NCBI GenBank assembly: GCA_903918595.1
Contig: CAIXFB010000127.1
Coordinates: 1 to 17,392 of the forward strand
Direction of reading: 5' to 3'
Length of the DNA: 17,392 bases
Source: an uncultured Actinomycetes bacterium
Lineage (GTDB): Bacteria > Actinomycetota > Actinomycetes > S36-B12
Position 1 is the stretch's first letter. Each line of letters starts with the position of its first letter. Positions 13,583 through 17,392 of the stretch are shown in pieces. Under the pieces are notes generated by a model. That model was given only the letters and a program-made list of their open reading frames with translations. It was not told the origin of the DNA and ran no database searches. Position numbers and translations under genes: made by a program.

Positions 13583-14887
13583 ATGGTTGAGCCGTATTCA
13601 GCCGTTGATGTGATTCGTGCTAAGCGCGACAAGCACGAACTCAGCAATGGTCAAATCGATTGGGTAATTGATGCCTACGTTCGCGGCGTTGTTGCCGACG
13701 AACAAATGGCTGCTCTTGCGATGGCGATTCTGCTCAATGGCATGACCGATGCCGAGATCGTCCGTTGGACCGCAGCCATGATCGATTCGGGTGAGCGGAT
13801 GGATTTCTCCATGCTGGCTCGGCCCACCGTTGATAAGCACTCCACTGGTGGCGTCGGAGACAAAATCACGTTGCCCTTGGTGCCGGTTGTTGCTGCTTGT
13901 GGCGCTGCGGTTCCGCAATTGAGTGGGCGCGGCCTAGGGCATACTGGCGGCACCCTTGACAAAATGGAATCAATTCCGGGCTGGCGGGCGAGTTTGTCCA
14001 ACGCAGAGATGCTGGCTGTTCTCACCGAAACTGGTGGGGTGATCTGCGCTGCTGGTGATGGCTTGGCCCCAGCCGATAAGAAGCTGTATGCGCTGCGTGA
14101 TGTGACCGGAACTGTCGAGGCGATCCCGTTGATCGCAAGTTCCATCATGAGCAAGAAAATCGCTGAGGGTGCTGGGGGACTAGTTCTTGATGTGAAGACC
14201 GGCGGCGGGGCTTTCATGTCTGATCCAGCGATGGCTCGGCGCCTCGCGGAAACCATGGTGCGACTGGGCAACGATGCTGGTGTGCGTACACGAGCGTTGA
14301 TTACGGCCATGGACGTTCCACTCGGTTTTGCTGTTGGTAATGCACTTGAGGTCGCGGAGTCCGTTGAAGTGCTCGCGGGCGGGGGACCGGCCGATGTGAT
14401 CGAACTGACCATCACGCTCGCCCGAGAGATGCTCGATCTTGCTGGTATCACTGGCAAGGATCCGGCCGACACCTTGCGAGATGGCAGCGCCATGGATGTG
14501 TGGAACGCGATGGTCGCTGCACAAGGTGGTGACCCGCACGCTCCGCTGCCGGTTGCCAAAGAACATTTCGTCATCCGAGCAGATCAAACCGGGGTGCTCA
14601 CCCGGCTTGATGCACTGCCAGTGGGAATCGCAGCGTGGCGCCTCGGCGCTGGTCGGGCGCGCAAGGAAGATCCGGTGAGTCCGGGTGCAGGAATCCTTCT
14701 GCACGCCAAGCCTGGTGATGAAATCGCTGCTGGGGCTCCCATCATGACGTTGTTCACTGACGAGAGTGCTCGCTTTGCCCTCGCTCAAGAGGCACTGGTC
14801 GATGCAGTGGCCATCGGACCCGTAGGGTCAGTAGTTGATCGTCTTCCGTTAGTTATCGAACGCATCAATGAGGAGTCCCGTGGCTGA
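13583..14887 (+). CDS. deoA: Thymidine (pyrimidine-nucleoside) phosphorylase
   Basis: A 434-residue dimeric phosphorylase cleaving thymidine/deoxyuridine (perhaps uridine) to base and (deoxy)ribose-1-phosphate. Seen: DVIRAKRDKHELS (8-20), VDKHSTGGVGDK phosphate loop (about 83-94), the family signature SGRGLGHTGGTLDKMESIPG (from 114), SSIMSKKIAEGA and DVKTGGGAFM. Length is typical. The ATG at 13583 is chosen because GGCGGGG (13566-13572) lies at a normal distance; upstream in-frame codons lie inside the ATPase gene. It starts 1 base after the ATPase stop, so it is part of the importer operon and would process imported deoxyuridine or thymidine, including deoxyuridine made by cytidine deaminase. 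Confidence 0.95.
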   Translation: MVEPYSAVDVIRAKRDKHELSNGQIDWVIDAYVRGVVADEQMAALAMAILLNGMTDAEIVRWTAAMIDSGERMDFSMLARPTVDKHSTGGVGDKITLPLVPVVAACGAAVPQLSGRGLGHTGGTLDKMESIPGWRASLSNAEMLAVLTETGGVICAAGDGLAPADKKLYALRDVTGTVEAIPLIASSIMSKKIAEGAGGLVLDVKTGGGAFMSDPAMARRLAETMVRLGNDAGVRTRALITAMDVPLGFAVGNALEVAESVEVLAGGGPADVIELTITLAREMLDLAGITGKDPADTLRDGSAMDVWNAMVAAQGGDPHAPLPVAKEHFVIRADQTGVLTRLDALPVGIAAWRLGAGRARKEDPVSPGAGILLHAKPGDEIAAGAPIMTLFTDESARFALAQEALVDAVAIGPVGSVVDRLPLVIERINEESRG

Positions 14888-15248
14888 GTTCATTCCAGGT
14901 CCAGTGCAAATTCCGGTTCCCGGTGGCAAGAGCATCGAGGAGTACTTCGGAAACGCCACCACTGGTGAGGATGCAATTTCGATCGCCCTCATGAATGCAC
15001 CCGCCGGATGGGAAGAGCCCGGCCAGACCCCAGAGTTTGATGAGTACACCGTGGTGCTTGAGGGTTCACTCCTTGTCGAGACCGAAGATGGTCCGCTGCT
15101 GGTGAACTCTGGGCAAGGCATTCATACGCGCGCGGGGGAGTGGGTTCGTTACACCGCACCGGATGGCGCCCGTTACCTCGCAGTGTGTAAGCCAGCCTTC
15201 CATTCTGAGCTGGTACACCGCGAAGACGAAGACCACGACCCCAACTGA
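14880..15248 (+). CDS. Small cupin-domain protein, function unknown
   Basis: A 122-residue single cupin_2-type barrel. Seen: PVPGGKSIEEYFG (15-27), APAGWEEPGQTPEFDEYTVVLEGSL with Glu/Asp in place of the usual metal-binding His pair, then HTRAGEWVRYTAPDGARYLAVCKPAF in the second cupin motif. With only one clear His of the canonical set, metal binding is uncertain. The GTG at 14880 is chosen over the ATG at 14868 because AGGAG (14871-14875) lies 4 bases upstream; it overlaps deoA by 8 bases. It is the second non-MtnD cupin in the window. I do not recognise a function. Confidence 0.8.
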   Translation: MAEFIPGPVQIPVPGGKSIEEYFGNATTGEDAISIALMNAPAGWEEPGQTPEFDEYTVVLEGSLLVETEDGPLLVNSGQGIHTRAGEWVRYTAPDGARYLAVCKPAFHSELVHREDEDHDPN

Positions 15249-15271
15249 GTAACACTGAAGGGGTAGTTGCG

Positions 15272-16045
15272 ATGGCTTCGGTGTGGTCGGTCGTTGTTTC
15301 TGATTCCAACGGTGAGGTTCTCATGGAAGAGAACCCCGATGCGGTGCTTTCCATCGCGAGTGTGGGCAAGATTTTGCTATTACTCGCCATCGCACAACGC
15401 TTTTCCGACGACGAACTGAAAGCAATCCACATCGAACGTGCAACAGCGCTGCCAGTGGCGGACTCCGGGCTCTGGCAACACCTCGATGCAGTGAACTTGT
15501 CACTTCATGATCTCGTCGTTCTTGTCGCATCGCTGAGTGATAATTGGGCAACAAACGCCCTCATCGAAAACATTGGCCTGCCATCAGTCTGGGGTGCAGC
15601 GAATGCATGGGGTCTTTCCGACACGAAACTGCTCGATCTGGTGCGCGATGTGCGCGATGAGAGCACTGCGCCCAGGTTAGCTGAAGGGACCGCGCGCGAG
15701 TTGCACACATTGGTCACGGCAATCGCCGAAAGCGCACCCGGATCACCGGGTGCTCGGGTTTCCTCATGGCTGCAGCTCAACACTGATCTGTCACTCGTTG
15801 CCAGTGCCTTTGGACTTGACCCACTTGCCCACGCTGACCCATCTGCGCCAGTGACGCTATGGAATAAGACGGGCACCGATAGCGGAGTGCTGGTCGATGT
15901 TGGGGTCGTGAAAGGGCCGCGAGCCGAGGTGCGCTACTCCGTGATCGTGAACAGTGGGAATGCAGATGGTGCTACGCATACTCGTGAGCTGCGTGATGCA
16001 ATACGCACGTGGGGCGTGACAATCGCTGAGATCACTGGGCTGTAA
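15272..16045 (+). CDS. Class A beta-lactamase-fold serine hydrolase lacking signal peptide and omega-loop Glu
   Basis: A 257-residue protein of the beta-lactamase2 fold. The three hallmark motifs are in order: Ser30-Val-Gly-Lys33 (SxxK), Ser89-Asp-Asn91 (SDN) and Lys199-Thr-Gly201 (KTG). Aligned by eye with TEM-1, the stretch between the post-SDN helix and the RD-x-RD-type block (VRDVRDEST) is about 8 residues shorter, removing the omega-loop region that carries deacylating Glu166. There is no signal peptide or membrane segment and the N-terminal helix is absent, so the product should be cytoplasmic. GAAGGGG (15257-15263) 8 bases upstream supports the ATG. It ends the importer operon, 23 bases after the cupin, and overlaps the EamA gene tail-to-tail by 14 bases. 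Penicillin resistance is unlikely; the real substrate is unknown. Confidence 0.85.
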   Translation: MASVWSVVVSDSNGEVLMEENPDAVLSIASVGKILLLLAIAQRFSDDELKAIHIERATALPVADSGLWQHLDAVNLSLHDLVVLVASLSDNWATNALIENIGLPSVWGAANAWGLSDTKLLDLVRDVRDESTAPRLAEGTARELHTLVTAIAESAPGSPGARVSSWLQLNTDLSLVASAFGLDPLAHADPSAPVTLWNKTGTDSGVLVDVGVVKGPRAEVRYSVIVNSGNADGATHTRELRDAIRTWGVTIAEITGL

Positions 16046-16883
16046 CGAAAGTGAGCGCGCTCACGCTAAACACGAGCAACACAACGCCGGCAATCTGGAT
16101 GCGGCCGAGTTTCTCTTTGAACAAGAAGTAGGCCGCAACTGCGGCGATCGGCGCAAACTGGGAGGACAGCACCGACGTCACTCCTACGGCATCTCGTGCA
16201 CCTAATGAAAACGACCAAAAACCAAGGAATTCGGTGATGCTCATGCCGATCACCAAGGGCAGCGCCAATCTGGTGATCCGCAGGTGGCGGGTCAGTAGCA
16301 GCGGCAGGAAGATCGCCACACTGCCCACGAGCCGGGCGGGCAACAACACCCAGGCCGATGGGAGATCTCCGCTGATGTAGCCGGTGGCGAACAGGGATAG
16401 ACCAAAGCTCAAGGCCGCTGCGGTTGCCAGAAGTGCCGCCAACACGGGACGCTCATTCTCGATGGGCGCCGGGTCTGGTCCGGCGGCCGCGATGATCACA
16501 CCGATCACGATGAGAAAAAGAAAAAAAGCGATGATCGGGGCGATGCTCTCCCCAAGGGAGGCAGCAACCACTGCGGCGATCGCACCCTCTGCTGCCACGA
16601 TGGGGGCGACAACGCCCACTTTCCCGATGCGCAGGGCAAACGCGGCGAGAACCAGCCCACCAACGTTCCCTAGCCCCGCGACAGCCATCCACCGCACCAC
16701 GTCAGTTGTCAAAGTTTCCGGGATGCCGCCGGCAAGGAGAAAAGGAGTGGTCCAGATAAGACCAAAAAACGTAACCCAGGCAACCACTGACCAGGGATCA
16801 ATGCGCCGAACTGCTCGGTCGGAGAGGAGCGTGCTGCAGGCGAAGAAGACAGCAGTGCCTAATCCGAAAATGATGCTGGTCAC
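16032..16883 (-). CDS. EamA/DMT-family transporter
   Basis: A 283-residue, strongly hydrophobic membrane protein with about ten predicted helices arranged as two EamA repeats. The first repeat runs from the N-terminus FGLGTAVFFACSTLLSDRA to LIVIGVIIAAAGPDP; the second begins near LLATAAALSFGLSLFATGY and ends LLVFSVSALTFVTAQ. Gly/Ala-rich helices such as VGGLVLAAFALRIGKVGVVAP and the C-terminal FAPIAAVAAYFLFKEKL are typical. Substrates of such drug/metabolite exporters are usually small metabolites and cannot be named here. The GTG start has only a weak ribosome site (GGATG). It lies 20 bases downstream of the LuxR-type regulator on the same strand, so co-transcription is likely. Confidence 0.9.
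   Translation of the reverse strand: MTSIIFGLGTAVFFACSTLLSDRAVRRIDPWSVVAWVTFFGLIWTTPFLLAGGIPETLTTDVVRWMAVAGLGNVGGLVLAAFALRIGKVGVVAPIVAAEGAIAAVVAASLGESIAPIIAFFLFLIVIGVIIAAAGPDPAPIENERPVLAALLATAAALSFGLSLFATGYISGDLPSAWVLLPARLVGSVAIFLPLLLTRHLRITRLALPLVIGMSITEFLGFWSFSLGARDAVGVTSVLSSQFAPIAAVAAYFLFKEKLGRIQIAGVVLLVFSVSALTFVTAQ
16051..16064. repeat. 14-base perfect palindrome
   Basis: GTGAGCGCGCTCAC reads the same on both strands and lies just past the stop codon of the beta-lactamase-like gene, inside the last codons of the EamA gene. It could form a 5-base stem with a CGCG loop in either transcript or be a protein-binding site. There is no T-tract, and codon constraint may explain it, so significance is uncertain. 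Confidence 0.4.
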
Positions 16884-16903
16884 GCGTCATCCAAGCAGTT
16901 ACC

Positions 16904-17392
16904 TCAACCGGGATCGGTCAGTAGCCCCAGTTCACGGGCGCGTGTTACGGCTTCCAGGCGTTTCTCCACTCGAAGGGCGTTCAGGGTGCGTCGCAGTTCC
17001 TGCTTGACCGTTGAGAGCGAGTAGCCCAGCGAATGCGCAATTGAGGCATTTGACTTACCTTCCTCGACAAGGAGAAGGATTTGGACCTGCCTCGGGGTGA
17101 GGTGCAGAAAATCAGTGAAGGCTCCGGAGAATCCAGTTGTTTGAACGTGCGCCTGCATTCGTGGATGGGTGATCCAGAGCGCAAGAGCAGACGCGAGTGA
17201 AGAAATGATGGGTTCGTAGTCTTCGATGAATTGGCGTGATTGGGCACTGAGAAACCCGAATGATCCGACGGTAATGCCCGATGCGTACAGAGGGACACTG
17301 ACTAGGTGTTTGGCCTCGTTCGCACTGGTCAGGCTCTCCCAGATCGATGAGTCGATGGCTAGTGCGGGAAATTTCTCAGTGATTGTGTCTAA
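16904..17392 (-). CDS. GAF-LuxR family transcriptional regulator, N-terminus beyond window edge
   Basis: The frame is open to the window edge and 162 C-terminal residues are visible; the ATG at 17158 is internal. The upstream visible part, about residues 27-75 of the fragment, is the second half of a GAF sensory domain (KHLVSVPLYASGITVGSFGF, then FIEDYEPIISSLASALALWI). It is followed by a LuxR-type helix-turn-helix: LTPRQVQILLLVEEGKSNAS, IAHSLGYSLSTVKQELRRTL, and a final helix with EAVTRARELGLL. GAF-LuxR proteins sense a small molecule or redox state and bind DNA as dimers. The downstream EamA gene, 20 bases away, is its likely operon partner. Ligand and targets are unknown. Confidence 0.88.
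   Translation of the reverse strand, partial: LDTITEKFPALAIDSSIWESLTSANEAKHLVSVPLYASGITVGSFGFLSAQSRQFIEDYEPIISSLASALALWITHPRMQAHVQTTGFSGAFTDFLHLTPRQVQILLLVEEGKSNASIAHSLGYSLSTVKQELRRTLNALRVEKRLEAVTRARELGLLTDPG

Noticed and set aside
13675..14574. Long open frame on the minus strand across deoA (299 codons)
   Set aside because: Low-complexity Ser/Ala/Pro-rich product opposite a well-supported thymidine phosphorylase; a high-GC antisense artefact.
15272..16045. Antibiotic-resistance beta-lactamase
   Set aside because: No export signal, and the omega-loop stretch with the deacylating Glu is shortened; resistance is not supported.

Overview
The window looks like chromosomal DNA from a high-GC Gram-positive (actinobacterial) cell. 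GC is around 58-60 percent by eye, GTG starts are frequent, genes overlap by 1-8 bases, and the nucleoside lipoprotein/ABC cassette and most protein motifs look actinobacterial. Species is not identifiable from the sequence alone. There are 18 protein-coding genes, two of them cut by the window edges. I see no RNA genes, insertion sequences, phage genes or CRISPR arrays. Coding density is very high and no intergenic gap exceeds about 155 bases.

Layout. (1) 1-1203: 3' part of a coenzyme B12-dependent methylmalonyl-CoA mutase large subunit. (2) 1253-2910: mtnA coupled to a class II aldolase that keeps every FucA catalytic residue. (3) 2907-3617, minus strand: mtnC, convergent with the aldolase and divergent from mtnB. 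(4) 3703-8566: one tightly overlapping run of mtnB, mtnD, cytidine deaminase, an MTAP/PNP-family phosphorylase with a 6-oxopurine-type base site, an MTA/SAH-type deaminase, a DUF985 cupin and an SDR. (5) 8720-16045: nucleoside ABC importer (BMP lipoprotein, two permeases, double ATPase), thymidine phosphorylase, a small cupin and a beta-lactamase-fold protein without signal peptide. A strong hairpin lies between the lipoprotein and permease genes. (6) 16032-17392, minus strand: a GAF-LuxR regulator (partial) and an EamA-type transporter.

How it works together (inference). The region is a nucleoside and methylthio-nucleoside salvage island. The importer would bring in nucleosides; cytidine deaminase and thymidine phosphorylase handle pyrimidines. 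5'-methylthioadenosine appears to be deaminated to methylthioinosine and then phosphorolysed to hypoxanthine and methylthioribose-1-phosphate, instead of being cleaved directly. MtnA makes methylthioribulose-1-phosphate. From there two exits are encoded: the MtnB-MtnC-MtnD route back toward methionine, and possible cleavage by the FucA-like aldolase to DHAP and an aldehyde (a DHAP-shunt-type branch, also suited to 5'-deoxyadenosine waste). No methylthioribose kinase or transaminase gene is visible here. This two-exit architecture fed by a deaminase route is the most interesting feature of the window.
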